Source: Melieria omissa
Lineage: Eukaryota > Arthropoda > Insecta > Diptera > Ulidiidae
DNA: 64,000 nt
Assembly (NCBI GenBank): GCA_963971225.1
Contig: CAXARI010000157.1
Location: 124,001 to 188,000, forward strand
Reading direction: 5' to 3'
Shown piece after piece: positions 9,097 through 23,225 of the stretch; within the stretch, counting starts at the first letter, position 1; each line of letters opens with the position of its first letter. Position numbers and translations under genes: made by a program. The notes beneath the pieces are model-generated. The model was not told the origin of the DNA. It did no database searches and was given only the letters and a program-made list of their open reading frames with translations.

Positions 9097-10238
9097 TGCA
9101 ACCACTAAAATGCTTGTCAACACCAAATGCATAAGTGCATATTAATAATTGACCCCTTAAAATTTAGCCAGAGTCTTATGCTTTCTATATTGGTCCCTAA
9201 CTTTTCATTATCCTTCAGGAATAATGAGCATATCGATGCGCAAGGATAACATTGAAAAACTGCCTATTACAAAATACACACTCACCACTAAAGTGCTTAT
9301 AGATTCCAAACGGTATGGGTTATGTTAATAAAAAACCCCTTAAAATGTAGCTAGAGAATGCAGCTTTATCAAATTATATCAATAATTTAATTACTATTCG
9401 GCAATCATGAACAGATCGATGCGCAAGGGTGACGTTAAATGGCTGCCTACTGCAAAATCGATAAAATGCTTGTAAAATATGATGATTCTAGGTTTATAGA
9501 AAAAATAATAACCTTAAAACCTAGCTGGAGTTTTGAGCTTTCATAAATGGGGTCAATCTTCTCGTTATCTCAAATAATGCAGGAGAATTTCGTTGTGGAA
9601 AAGTGATATCGACCACATGATACATCTATATCAAGGGTGCCCAAAATATTCTTATGGAAAAGCAAAAACCAATACATGTAAAGTTGCCCAAAAAATGCAA
9701 ACAAATTATTTAATTAATTGAATTAGTTGAAAGCACATTGTGCATTTCGCTTGACCCTTAAAATTATAAGTGAAAAAAATATAATGTTCCCATTTGTCAT
9801 TGCCGAAAGGCCAACCAATCGCCAAAACAAAAACTACAACAACAAAAGCATCTAATTTTTTTTCATACATAGAATTTCTTGAGGCAACAAAACAAAAATC
9901 CGCGCAGCCCCCACACGTGTTGCTTCGTTGCTGTATATAACCAATTAAATGCTTGTGGAACCTAAGTACGCACAATCACTTTAATCAAAATGGCGTCAAA
10001 ATTAAGCCAGAGTGACCACCTTTCACCAATTTGGTAAATAAAAAAAATATCCCACCGGCAGCATGATCGAAATTATGGCTGTTAAATCTCGACCCGTTAA
10101 CGGATTTTAATAATATTATGCCTTATTATTTAGCTAGACTCGTATGCTTTCTATAATGGTATCAATCATCCTTCTATACCCCAAGGTTCGAAAGCAAATC
10201 GATTTGGAACGGTGACTTTGAAAAAATTGCTACTTGGG
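9097..10238. repeat. Satellite unit 8 (1142 bp), shortest unit
   Basis: A 38-bp deletion removes the right end of the MITE; see the mobile-element entry at 9632. Confidence 0.95.
9632..9934. mobile_element. hAT-like MITE lacking its right terminus
   Basis: GTTGCTGT is joined directly to ATATAACCAATT, removing the right TIR and the first part of the right TSD (38 bp less than the usual unit). The left end reads CAAGGGTGCCC. Confidence 0.85.
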
Positions 10239-11424
10239 TGCAACCACTAAAATGCTTGTCAACACCAAATGCATAAGTGCATATTAATAATTGACCCCTT
10301 AAAATTTAGCCAGAGTCTTATGCTTTCTATATTGGTCCCTACCTTTTCATTATCCTTCAGGAATAATGAGCATATCGATGCGCAAGGATAACATTGAAAA
10401 ACTGGCTATTACAAAATACACACTCACCACTAAAGTGCTTATAGATTCCAAACGGTATGGGTTACGTTAATAAAAAACCCCTTAAAATGTAGCTAGAGAT
10501 CGCAGCTTTATCAAATTAAATCAATAATTTGATTACTATTCCGCAATCATGAACAGATCGATGCGCAAGAGTGACATTAAATGGCTGCCTACTGCAAAAT
10601 CGATAAAATGCTTGTAAAATATGATGATTCTAGGTTTATAGAAAAAATAATAACCTTAAAACCTAGCTGGAGTTTTGAGCTTTCATAAATGGGGTCAATC
10701 TTCTCGCTATCTCAGATAATGCAGAAGCATTTCGTTGTGGAAAAGTGATATCGACCACATGATACATCTATATCAGGGGTGCCCAAAATCTTCTTATGGA
10801 AAAGCAAAAACCAATACATGTAAAGTTGCCCAAAAAAAATGCAAACAAATTATTTAATTAATTGAATTAGTTGAAAGCACATTGTGCATTTCGCTTGACC
10901 CTTAAAATTATAAGTGAAAAAAATATAATGTTCCCATTTGTCATTGCCGAAAGGCCAACCAATCGCCAACACAAAAAAGCATACACACAAAAACTACAAC
11001 AACAAAAGCATCTAATTTTTTTTCATACATACAATTTCTTGAGGCAACAAAACAAAAATCAGCGCAGCCCCCACACGTGTTGCTTCGTTGCTGTCACAAC
11101 AACGACTGATTGAAAGAATGCACCTCTGATCTATATAATCAATCAAATGCTTGTGGAACCTAAGTACGCACAATCACTTTAATCAAAATGGCGTCAAAAT
11201 TAAGCCAGAGTGACCACCTTTCACCAATTTGGTAAATAAAAAAAATATCCCACCGGCAGCATGATCGAAATTATGGCTGTTAAATCTCGACCCGTTAACG
11301 GATTTTAATAATATTATGCCTTAGCTAGACTCGTTTCTATAATGGTATCAATCATCCTTCTATACCCCAAGGTTCGAAAGCAAATCGATTTGGAACGGTG
11401 ACTTTGAAAAAATTGCTACTTGGG
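10239..11424. repeat. Satellite unit 9 (1186 bp)
   Basis: MITE copy 10774-11128, long form. Two small deletions (7 and 5 bp) in subunit E near 11320-11337 shorten TTATTATTTAGC and CGTATGCTTTC. Confidence 0.95.
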
Positions 11425-12596
11425 TGCAACCACTAAAATGCTTGTCAACACCAAATGCATAAGTGCATATTAATAATTGACCCCTTAAAATTTAGCCAGA
11501 GTCTTATGCTTTCTATATTGGTCCCTACCTTTTCAGTATCCGTCAGGAATAATGAGCATATCGATGCGCAAGGATAACATTGAAAAACTGCCTATTACAA
11601 AATACACACTCACCACTAAAGTGCTTATAGATTCCAAACGGTATGGGTTACGTTAATAAAAAACCCCTTAAAATGTAGCTAGAGATTGCAGCTTTATCAA
11701 ATTAAATCAATAATTTGATTACTATTAGGCAATCATGAACAGATCGATGCGCAAGAGTGACATTAAATGGCTGCCTACTGCAAAATCGATAAAATGCTTG
11801 TAAAATATGATGATTCTAGGTTTATAGAAAAAATAATAACCTTAAAACCTAGCTGAGGTTTTGAGCTTTCATAAATGGGATCAATCTTCTCGTTATCTCA
11901 GATAATGCAGGAGAATTTCGTTGTGGAAAAGTGATATCGACCACATGATACATCTATATCAGGGGTGCCCAAAATCTTCTTATGGAAAAGCAAAAACCAA
12001 TACATGTAAAGTTGCCCAAAAAAAATGCAAACAAATTATTTAATTAATTGAATTAGTTGAAAGCACAACGCTTGACCCTTAAAATTATAAGTGAAAAAAA
12101 TATTATGTTCCCATTTGTCATTGCCGAAAGGCCAACCAATCGCCAAAACAAAAACTACAACAACAAAAGCATCTAATTTTTTTCATACATACAATTTCTT
12201 GAGGCAACAAAACAAAAATCCGCGCAGCCCCCACACGTGTTGCTTCGTTGCTGTCACAACAACGACTGATTGAAAGAATGCACCTCTGATCTATATAACC
12301 AATCAAATGCTTGTGGAACCTAAGTACGCACAATCAGTTTAATCAAAATGGCGTCAAAATTAAGCCAGAGTGACCACCTTTCACCAATTTGGTAAATAAA
12401 AAAAATATCCCACCGCCAGCATGATCGAAATTATGGCTGTTAAATCTCGACCCGTTAACGGATTTTAATAATATTATGCCTTATTATTTAGCTAGACTCG
12501 TATGCTTTCTATAATGGTATCAATCATCCTTCTATACCCCAAGGTTCGAAAGCAAATCGATTTGGAACGGTGACTTTGAAAAAATTGCTACTTGGG
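11425..12596. repeat. Satellite unit 10 (1172 bp)
   Basis: MITE copy 11960-12288, with a net loss of about 9 bp at AAGCACAACGCTTG (near 12062-12075), where other units have ATTGTGCATTT. Confidence 0.95.
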
Positions 12597-13785
12597 TGCA
12601 GCCACTAAAATGCTTGTCAACACCAAATGCATAAGTGCATATTAATAATTGACCCCTTAAAATTTAGCCAGAGTCTTATGCTTTCTATATTGGTCCCTAA
12701 CTTTTCATTATCCTTCAGGAATAATGAGCATATCGATGCGCAAGGATAACATTGAAAAACTGCCTATTACAAAATACACACTCACCACTAAAGTGCTTAT
12801 AGATTCCAAACGGTATGGGTTACGTTAATAAAAAATCCCTTAAAATGAAGCTAGAGATTGCAGCTTTATCAAATTAAATCAATAATTTGATTACTATTAG
12901 GCAATCATGAACAGATCGATGCGCAAGAGTGACATTAAATGGCTGCCTACTGCAAAATCGATAAAATGCTTGTAAAATATGATGATTCTAGGTTTATAGA
13001 AAAAATAATAACCTTAAAACCTAGCTGGAGTTTTGAGCTTTCATAAATGGGGTCAATCTTCTCGCTATCTCAAATAATGCAGGAGAATTTCGTTGTGGAA
13101 AAGTGATATCGACCACATGATACATCTATATCAGGAGTGCCCAAAATCTTCTTATGGAAAAGCAAAAACCAATACATGTAAAGTTGACCAAAAAAATGCA
13201 AACAAATTATTTAATTAATTGAATTAGTTGAAAGCACATTGTGCATTTCGCTTGACCCTTAAAATTATAAGTGAAAAAAATATAATGTTCCCATTTGTCA
13301 TTGCCGAAAGGCCAACCAATCGCCAAAACAAAAACTACAACAACAAAAGCATCTAATTTCAAGCATTTTTTTCATACATACAATTTCTTGAGGCAACAAA
13401 ACAAAAATCCGCGCAGCCCCTACACGTGTTGCTTCGTTGCTGTCACAACAACGACTGATTGAAAGAATGCACCTCTGATCTATATAACCAATCAAATGCT
13501 TGTGGAACCTAAGTACGCACAATCACTTTAATCAAAATGGCGTCAAAATTAAGCCAGAGTGACCACCTTTCACCAATTTGGTAAATAAAAAAAATATCCC
13601 ACCGCCAGCATGATCGAAATTATGGCTGTTAAATCTCGACCCGTTAACGGATTTTAATAATATTATGCCTTATTATTTAGCTAGACTCGTATGCTTTCTA
13701 TAATGGTATCAATCATCCTTCTATACCCCAAGGTTCGAAAGCAAATCGATTTGGAACGGTGACTTTGAAAAAATTGCTACTTGGG
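12597..13785. repeat. Satellite unit 11 (1189 bp)
   Basis: MITE copy 13132-13477, with a small insertion (TTTCAAGCATTTT near 13357-13370) in the poly-T tract. The unit starts TGCAGCCACT, a private variant of the phasing motif. Confidence 0.95.
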
Positions 13786-14966
13786 TGCAACCACTAAAAT
13801 GCTTGTCAACACCAAATGCATAAGTGCATATTAATAATTGACCCCTTAAAATTTAGCCAGAGTCTTATGCTTTCTATGTTGGTCCCTAACTTTTCATTAT
13901 CCTTCAGGAATAATGAGCATATCGATGCGCAAGGATAACATTGAAAAACTGCCTATTACAAAATACACACTCACCACTAAAGTGCTTATAGATTCCAAAC
14001 GGTATGGGTTACGTTAATAAAAAACCCCTTAAAATGTAGCTAGAGATTGCAGCTTTATCAAATTAAATCAATAATTTGATTACTGTTCCGCAATCATGAA
14101 CAGATCGATGCGCAAAAGTGACATTAAATGGCTGCCTACTGCAAAATCGATAAAATGCTTGTAAAATATGATGATTCTAGGTTTATAGAAAAACTATCAA
14201 CCTTAAAACCTAGCTGGAGTTTTGAGCTTTCATAAATGGGGTCAATCTTCTCGCTATCTCAAATAATGCAGCAGAATTTCGTTGTGGAAAAGTGATATCG
14301 ACCACATGATACATCTATATTAGGGGTACCCAAAATATTCTTATGGAAAAGCACAAACCAATACATGTAAAGTTGCCCAAAAATATGCAAACAAATTATT
14401 TAATTAATTGAATTAGTTCAAAGCACATTGTGCATTTCGCTTGACCCTTAAAATTATAAGTGAAAAAAATATAATGTTCCCATTTGTCATTGCCGAAAGG
14501 CCAACCAATCGCCAAAACAAAAACTACAACAACAAAAGCATCTAATTTTTTTTCATACATAGAATTTCTTGAGGAAACAAAACAAAAATCCGCGCAGCCC
14601 CCACACGTGTTGCTTCGTTGCTGTCACAACAACGACTGATTGAAAGAATACACCTCTGATCTATATAACCAATCAAATGCTTGTGGAACCTAAGTACGCA
14701 CAATCACTTTAATCAAAATGGCGTCAAAATTAAGCCAGAGTGACCACCTTTCACCAATTTGGTAAATAAAAAAAATATCCCACCGGCAGCTTGATCGAAA
14801 TTATGGCTCTTAAATCTCGACCCGTTAACGGATTTTAATAATATTATGCCTTATTATTTAGCTAGACTCGTATGCTTTCTATAATGGTATCAATCATCCT
14901 TCTATACCCCAAGGTTCGAAAGCAAATCGATTTGGAACGGTGACTTTGAAAAAATTGCTACTTGGG
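13786..14966. repeat. Satellite unit 12 (1181 bp)
   Basis: MITE copy 14321-14658, whose left end is TAGGGGTACC, so the first base of the TIR is changed from C to T. The same end occurs in units 15 and 19. Confidence 0.95.
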
Positions 14967-16146
14967 TGCAACCACTAAAATGCTTGTCAACACCAAATGC
15001 ATAAGTGCATATTAATAGTTGACCCCTTAAAATTTTGCCAGAGTCTTATGCTTTCTATATTGGTCCCTAACTTTTCATTATCCTTCAGGAATAATGAGCA
15101 TATCGATGCGCAAGGATAACATTGAAAAACTGCCTATTACAAAATACACACTCACCACTAAAGTGCTTATAGATTCCAAACGGTATGGGTTACGTTAATA
15201 AAAAACCCCTTAAAATGTAGCTAGAGATTGCAGCTTTATCAAATTAAATCAATAATTTGATTACTATTCCGCAATCATGAACAGATCGATGCGCAAAAGT
15301 GACATTAAATGGCTGCCTACTGCAAAATCGATAAAATGCTTGTAAAATATGATGATTCTAGGATTATAGAAAAAATAATAACCTTAAAACCTAGCTGGAG
15401 TTTTGAGCTTTCATAAATGGGGTCAATCTTCTCGCTATCTCAGATAATGCAGGAGAATTTCGTTGTGGAAAAGTGATATCGACCACATGATACATCTATA
15501 TCAGGGGTGCCAAAAATCTTCTTATGGAAAAGCAAAAACCAATACATGTAAAGTTGACCAAAAAAATGCAAACAAATTATTTAATTAATTGAATTAGTTG
15601 AAAGCACATTGTGCATTTCGCTTGACCCTTAAAATTATAAGTGAAAAAAATATAATGTTCCCATTTGTCATTGCCGAAAGGCCAACCAATCGCCAAAACA
15701 AAAACTACAACAACAAAAGCATCTAAGTTTTTTTCATACATACAATTTCTTGAGGCAACAAAAAAAAAATTCGCGCAGCCCCCACACGTGTTGCTTCGTT
15801 GCTGTCACAACAACGACTGATTGAAAGAATGCACCTCTGATCTATATAATCAATCAAATGCTTGTGGAACCTAAGTACGCACAATCACTTTAATCAAAAT
15901 GGCGTCAAAATTAAGCTAGAGTGACCACCTTTCACCAATTTGGTAAATAAAAAAAATATCCCCCGGCAGCATGATCGAAATTATGGCTGTTAAATCTCGA
16001 CCCGTTAACGGATTTTAATAATATTATGCCTTATTATTTAGCTAGACTCGTATGCTTTCTATAATGGTATCAATCATTCTTCTATACCCCAAGGTTCGAA
16101 AGCAAATCGATTTGGAACGGTGACTTTGAAAAAATTGCTACTTGGG
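14967..16146. repeat. Satellite unit 13 (1180 bp)
   Basis: MITE copy 15502-15839, short form, with GCCAAAAATC after the left end as in unit 2. Confidence 0.95.
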
Positions 16147-17328
16147 TGCAACCACTAAAATGCTTGTCAACACCAAATGCATAAGTGCATATTAATAATT
16201 GACCCCTTAAAATTTAGCCAGAGTCTTATGCTTTCTATATTGGTCCCTACCTTTTCATTATCCGTCAGGAATAATGAGCATATCGATGCGCAAGGATAAC
16301 ATTGAAAAACTGCCTATTACAAAATACACACTCACCACTAAAGTGCTTATAGATTCCAAACGGTATGGGTTACGTTAATAAAAAACCCCTTAAAATGTAG
16401 CTAGATATTGCAGCTTTATCAAATTAAATCAATAATTTGATTACTATTAGGCAATCATGAACAGATCGATGCGCAAGAGTGACATTAAATGGCTGCCTAC
16501 TGCAAAATCGATAAAATGCTTGTAAAATATGATGATTCTAGGTTTATAGAAAAAATAATAACCTTAAAACCTAGCTGGAGTTTTGAGCTTTCATAAATGG
16601 GGTCAATCTTCTCGCTATCTCAGATAATGCAGGAGAATTTCGTTGTGGAAAAGTGATATCGACCACATGATACATCTATATCAGGGGTGCCCAAAATCTT
16701 CTTATGGAAAAGCAAAAACCAATACATGTAAAGTTGACCAAAAAAAATGCAAACAAATTATTTAATTAATTGAATTAGTTGAAAGCACATTGTGCATTTC
16801 GCTTGACCCTTAAAATTATAAGTGAAAAAAATATTATGTTCCCATTTGTCATTGCCGAAAGGCCAACCAATCGCCAAAACAAAAACTACAACAACAAAAG
16901 CATCTAATTTTTTTTCATACATAGAATTTCTTGAGGAAACAAAACAAAAATCGGCGCAGCCCCCACACGTGTTGCTTCGTTGCTGTCACAACAACGACTG
17001 ATTGAAAGAATGCACCTCTGATCTATATAATCAATCAAATGCTTGTGGAACCTAAGTACGCACAATCACTTTAATCAAAATGGCGTCAAAATTAAGCCAG
17101 AGTGACCACCTTTCACCAATTTGGTAAATAAAAAAAATATCCCACCGGCAGCATGATCGAAATTATGGCTGTTAAATCTCGACCCGTTAACGGATTTTAA
17201 TAATATTATGCCTTATTATTTAGCTAGACTCGTATGCTTTCTGTAATGGTATCAATCATTCTTCTATACCCCAAGGTTCGAAAGCAAATCGATTTGGAAC
17301 GGTGACTTTGAAAAAATTGCTACTTGGG
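16147..17328. repeat. Satellite unit 14 (1182 bp)
   Basis: MITE copy 16682-17020. Private variant GCTAGATATTGC in subunit B. Confidence 0.95.
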
Positions 17329-18508
17329 TGCAACCACTAAAATGCTTGTTAACACCAAATGCATAAGTGCATATTAATAATTGACCCCTTAAAATTTAGC
17401 CAGAGTCTTATGCTTTCTATATTGGTCCCTAACTTTTCATTATCCTTCAGGAATAATGAGCATATCGATGCGCAAGGATAACATTGAAAAACTGCCTATT
17501 ACAAAATACACACTCACCACTAAAGTGCTTATAGATTCCAAACGGTATGGGTTACGTTAATAAAAAACCCCTTAAAATGTAGCTAGAGATTGCAGCTTTA
17601 TCAAATTAAATCAATAATTTGATTACTGTTCCGCAATCATGAACAGATCGATGCGCAAAAGTGACATTAAATGGCTGCCTACTGCAAAATCGATAAAATG
17701 CTTGTAAAATATGATGATTCTAGGTTTATAGAAAAAATAATAACCTTAAAACCTAGCTGGAGTTTTGAGCTTTCATAAATGGGGTCAATCTTCTCGCTAT
17801 CTCAAATAATGCAGCAGAATTTCGTTGTGGAAAAGTGATATCGACCACATGATACATCTATATTAGGGGTACCCAAAATATTCTTATGGAAAAGCACAAA
17901 CCAATACATGTAAAGTTGCCCAAAAATATGCAAACAAATTATTTAATTAATTGAATTAGTTGAAAGCACATTGTGCATTTCGCTTGACCCTTAAAATTAT
18001 AAGTGAAAAAAATATAATGTTCCCATTTGTCATTGCCGAAAGGCCAACCAATCGCCAAAACAAAAACTACAACAACAAAAGCATCTAATTTTTTTTTATA
18101 CATAGAAGTTCTTGAGGCAACAAAACAAAAATCCGCGCAGCCCCCACACGTGTTGCTTCGTTGCTGTCACAACAACGACTGATTGAAAGAATGCACCTCT
18201 GATCTATATAACCAATCAAATGCTTGTGCAACCTAAGTATGCACAATCACTTTAATCAAAATGGCGTCAAAATTAAGCCAGAGTGACCACCTTTCACCAA
18301 TTTGGTAAATAAAAAAAATATCCCACCGCCAGCATGATCGAAATTATGGCTGTTAAACCTCGACCCGTTAACGGATTTTAACAATATTATACCTTATTAT
18401 TTAGCTAGACTCGTATGCTTTCTATAATGGTATCAATCATCCTTCTATACCCCAAGGTTCGAAAGCAAATCATTTGGAACGGTGACTTTGAAAAAATTGC
18501 TACTTGGG
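17329..18508. repeat. Satellite unit 15 (1180 bp)
   Basis: MITE copy 17864-18201 (TAGGGGTACC end). First unit of the 4-unit block duplicated at +4717. Confidence 0.95.
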
Positions 18509-19685
18509 TGCAACCACTAAAATGCTTGTCAACACCAAATGCATAAGTGCATATTAATAATTGACCCCTTAAAATTAAGCCAGAGTCTTATGCTTTCTAT
18601 ATTGGTCCGTAACTTTTCATTATCCTTCAGGAATAATGAGCATATCGATGCGCAAGGATAACATTGAAAAACTGCCTATTACAAAATACACACTCACCAC
18701 TAAAGTGCTTATAGATTCCAAACGGTATGGGTTACGTTAATAAAAAACCCCTTAAAATGTAGCTAGAGAATGCAGCTTTATCAAATTAAATCAATAATTT
18801 CATTACTATTCGGCAATCATGAACAGATCGATGCGCAAGGGTGAAAGTAAATGGCTGCCTACTGCAAAATCGATAAAATGCTTGTAAAATATGATGATTC
18901 TAGGTTTATAGAAAAAATAATAACCTTAAAACCTAGCTGGAGTTTTGAGCTTTCATAAATGGGGTCAATCTTCTCGCTATCTCAGATAATGCAGGAGAAT
19001 TTCGTTGTGGAAAAGTGATATCGACCACATGATACATCTATATCAGGGGTGCCCAAAATCTTCTTATGGAAAAGCAAAAACCAATACATGTAAAGTTGCC
19101 CAAAAATATGCAAACAAATTATTTAATTAACTGAATTAGTTGAAAGCACATTGTGCATTTCGCTTGACCCTTAAAATTATAAGTGAAAAAAATATAATGT
19201 TCCCATTTGTCATTGCCGAAAGGCCAACCAATCGCCAAAACAAAAACTACAACAACAAAAGCATCTAATTTTTTTTTATACATAGAAGTTCTTGAGGCAA
19301 CAAAACAAAAATCCGCACAGCCCCCACACGTGTTGCTTCGTTGCTGTCACAACAACTGATTGAAAGAATGCACCTCTGATCTATATAACCAATCAAATGC
19401 TTGTGGAACCTAAGTACGCACAATCACTTTAATCAAAATGGCGTCAAAATTAAGCCAGAGTGACCACCTTTCACCAATTTGGTAAATAAAAAAATATCCC
19501 ACCGGCAGCTTGATCGAAATTATGGCTGTTAAATCTCGACCCGTTAACGGATTTTAATAATATTATGCCTTATTATTTAGCTAGACTCGTATGCTTTCTA
19601 TAATGGTATCAATCATCCTTCTATACCCCAAGGTTCGAAAGCAAATCGATTTGGAACGGTGACTTTGAAAAAATTGCTACTTGGG
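18509..19685. repeat. Satellite unit 16 (1177 bp)
   Basis: MITE copy 19044-19378, with ACAACAACTGATTG (3-bp loss). GGTCCGTAAC and AAAATTAAGCC mark it; unit 20 is its duplicate. Confidence 0.95.
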
Positions 19686-20866
19686 TGCAACCACTAAAAT
19701 GCTTGTCAACACCAAATGCATAAGTGCATATTAATAATTGACCCCTTAAAATTTAGCCAGAGTCTTATGCTTTCTATATTGGTCCCTAACTTTTCATTAT
19801 CCTTCAGGAATAATGAGCATATCGATGCGCAAGGATAACATTGAAAAACTGCCTATTACAAAATACACACTCACCACTAAAGTGCTTATAGATTCCAAAC
19901 GGTATGGGTTACGTTAATAAAAAACCCCTTAAAATGTAGCTAGAGAATGCAGCTTTATCAAATTAAATCAATAATTTCATTACTGTTCGGCAATCATGAA
20001 CAGATCGATGCGCAAGGGTGAAAGTAAATGGCTGCCTACTGCAAAATCGATAAAATGCTTGTAAAATATGATGATTTTAGGTTTATAGAAAAAATAATAA
20101 CCTTAAAACCTAGCTGGAGTTTTGAGCTTTCATAAATGGGGTCAATCTTCTCGCTATCTCAAATAATGCAGGAGAATTTCGTTGTGGAAAAGTGATATCG
20201 ACCACATGATACATCTATATTAGGGGGTGCCCAAAATATTCTTATGGAAAAGCAAAAACCAATACATGTAAAGTTGCCCAAAAATATGCAAACAAATTAT
20301 TTAATTAATTGAATTAGTTGAAAGCACATTGTGCATTTCGCTTGACCCTTAAAATTATAAGTGAAAAAAATATAATGTTCCCATTTGTCATTGCCGAAAG
20401 GCCAACCAATCGCCAAAACAAAAACTACAACAACAAAAGCATCTTATTTTTTTTCATACATAGAATTTCTTGAGGAAACAAAACAAAAATCCGCGCAGCC
20501 CCCACACGTGTTGCTTCGTTGCTGTCACAACAACGACTGATTGAAAGAATGCACCTCTGATCTATATAACCAATCAAATGCTTGTGGAACCTAAGTACGC
20601 ACAATCACTTTAATCAAAATGGCGTCAAAATAAAGCCAGAGTGACCACCTTTCAATAATTTGGTAAATAAAAAAATATCCCACCGGCAGCATGATCGAAA
20701 TTATGGCTGTTAAATCTCGACCCGTTAACGGATTTTAATAATATTATGCCTTATTATTTAGCTAGACTCGTATGCTTTCTATAATGGTATCAATCATCCT
20801 TCTATACCCCAAGGTTCGAAAGCAAATCGATTTGGAACGGTGACTTTGAAAAAATTGCTACTTGGG
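19686..20866. repeat. Satellite unit 17 (1181 bp)
   Basis: MITE copy 20221-20559, left end TAGGGGGTGCC. Unit 21 is its duplicate. Confidence 0.95.
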
Positions 20867-22045
20867 TGCAACCACTAAAATGCTTGTCAACACCAAATGC
20901 ATAAGTGCATATTAATAGTTGACCCCTTAAAATTTAGCCAGAGTCTTATGCTTTCTATATTGGTCCCTAACTTTTCATTATCCTTCAGGAATAATGAGCA
21001 TATCGATGCGCAAGGATAACATTGAAAAACTGCCTATTACAAAATACACACTCACCACTAAAGTGCTTATAGATTCCAAACGGTACAGGTTACGTTAATA
21101 AAAAACCCCTTAAAATGTAGCTAGAGATCGCAGCTTTATCAAATTAAATCAATAATTTGATTACTATTCGGCAATCATAAACAGATCGATGCGCAAGAGT
21201 GACATTAAATGGCTGCCTACTGCAAAATCGATAAAATGCTTGTAAAATATGATGATTCTAGGTTTATAGAAAAACTAATAACCTTAAAACCTAGCTGGAG
21301 TTTTGAGCTTTCATAAATGGGGTCAATCTTCTCGCTATCTCAGATAATGCAGGAGAACTTCGTTGTGGAAAAGTGATATCGACCACATGATACACTATAT
21401 CAGGGGTGCCCAAAATCTTCTTATGGAAAAGCAAAAACCAATACATGTAAAGTTGACCAAAAAAATGCAAACAAATTATTTAGTTAATTGAATTAGTTGA
21501 AAGCACATTGTGCATTTCGCTTGACCCTTAAAATTATAAGTGAAAAAAATATAATGTTCCCATTTGTCATTGCCGAAAGGCCAACCAATCGCCAAAACAA
21601 AAACTACAACAACAAAAGCATCTAATGTTTTTTCATACATAGAATTTCTTGAGGAAACAAAACAAAAATCAGCGCAGCCCCACACGTGTTGCTTCGTTGC
21701 TGTCACAACAACGACTGATTGAAAGAATGCACCTCTGATCTATATAATCAATCAAATGCTTGTGGAACCTAAGTACGCACAATCACTTTAATCAAAATGG
21801 CGTCAAAATTAAGCCAGAGTGACCACCTTTCACCAATTTGGTAAATAAAAAAAATATCCCCCCGGCAGCATGATCGAAATTATGGCTGTTAAATCTCGAC
21901 CCGTTAACGGATTTTAATAATATTATGCCTTATTATTTAGCTAGACTCGTATGCTTTCTATAATGGTATCAATCATTCTTCTATACCCCAAGGTTCGGAA
22001 GCAAATCGATTTGGAACGGTGACTTTGAAAAAATTGCTACTTGGG
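20867..22045. repeat. Satellite unit 18 (1179 bp)
   Basis: MITE copy 21401-21737, left TSD shortened to CACTATAT, with ATGTTTTTTC and GCAGCCCCACACG variants. Unit 22 is its duplicate. Confidence 0.95.
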
Positions 22046-23225
22046 TGCAACCACTAAAATGCTTGTCAACACCAAATGCATAAGTGCATATTAATAATTG
22101 ACCCCTTAAAATTTAGCCAGAGTCTTATGCTTTCTATATTGGTCCCTAACTTTTCATTATCCTTCAGGAATAATGAGCATATCGATGCGCAAGGATAACA
22201 TTGAAAAACTGCCTATTACAAAATACACACTCACCACTAAAGTGCTTATAGATTCCAAACGGTATGGGTTACGTTAATAAAAAACCCCTTAAAATGTAGC
22301 TAGAGATTGCAGCTTTATCAAATTAAATCAATAATTTGATTACTGTTCCGCAATCATGAACAGATCGATGCGCAAAAGTGACATTAAATGGCTGCCTACT
22401 GCAAAATCGATAAAATGCTTGTAAAATATGATGATTCTAGGTTTATAGAAAAAATAATAACCTTAAAACCTAGCTGGAGTTTTGAGCTTTCATAAATGGG
22501 GTCAATCTTCTCGCTATCTCAAATAATGCAGCAGAATTTCGTTGTGGAAAAGTGATATCGACCACATGATACATCTATATTAGGGGTACCCAAAATATTC
22601 TTATGGAAAAGCACAAACCAATACATGTAAAGTTGCCCAAAAATATGCAAACAAATTATTTAATTAATTGAATTAGTTGAAAGCACATTGTGCATTTCGC
22701 TTGACCCTTAAAATTATAAGTGAAAAAAATATAATGTTCCCATTTGTCATTGCCGAAAGGCCAACCAATCGCCAAAACAAAAACTACAACAACAAAAGCA
22801 TCTAATTTTTTTTTATACATAGAAGTTCTTGAGGCAACAAAACAAAAATCCGCGCAGCCCCCACACGTGTTGCTTCATTGCTGTCACAACAACGACTGAT
22901 TGAAAGAATGCACCTCTGATCTATATAACCAATCAAATGCTTGTGCAACCTAAGTATGCACAATCACTTTAATCAAAATGGCGTCAAAATTAAGCCAGAG
23001 TGACCACCTTTCACCAATTTGGTAAATAAAAAAAATATCCCACCGCCAGCATGATCGAAATTATGGCTGTTAAACCTCGACCCGTTAACGGATTTTAACA
23101 ATATTATACCTTATTATTTAGCTAGACTCGTATGCTTTCTATAATGGTATCAATCATCCTTCTATACCCCAAGGTTCGAAAGCAAATCATTTGGAACGGT
23201 GACTTTGAAAAAATTGCTACTTGGG
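22046..23225. repeat. Satellite unit 19 (1180 bp)
   Basis: MITE copy 22581-22918. Differs from unit 15 at 22877 (G to A) and at the C/T near the unit start; otherwise I saw no difference. Confidence 0.95.
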
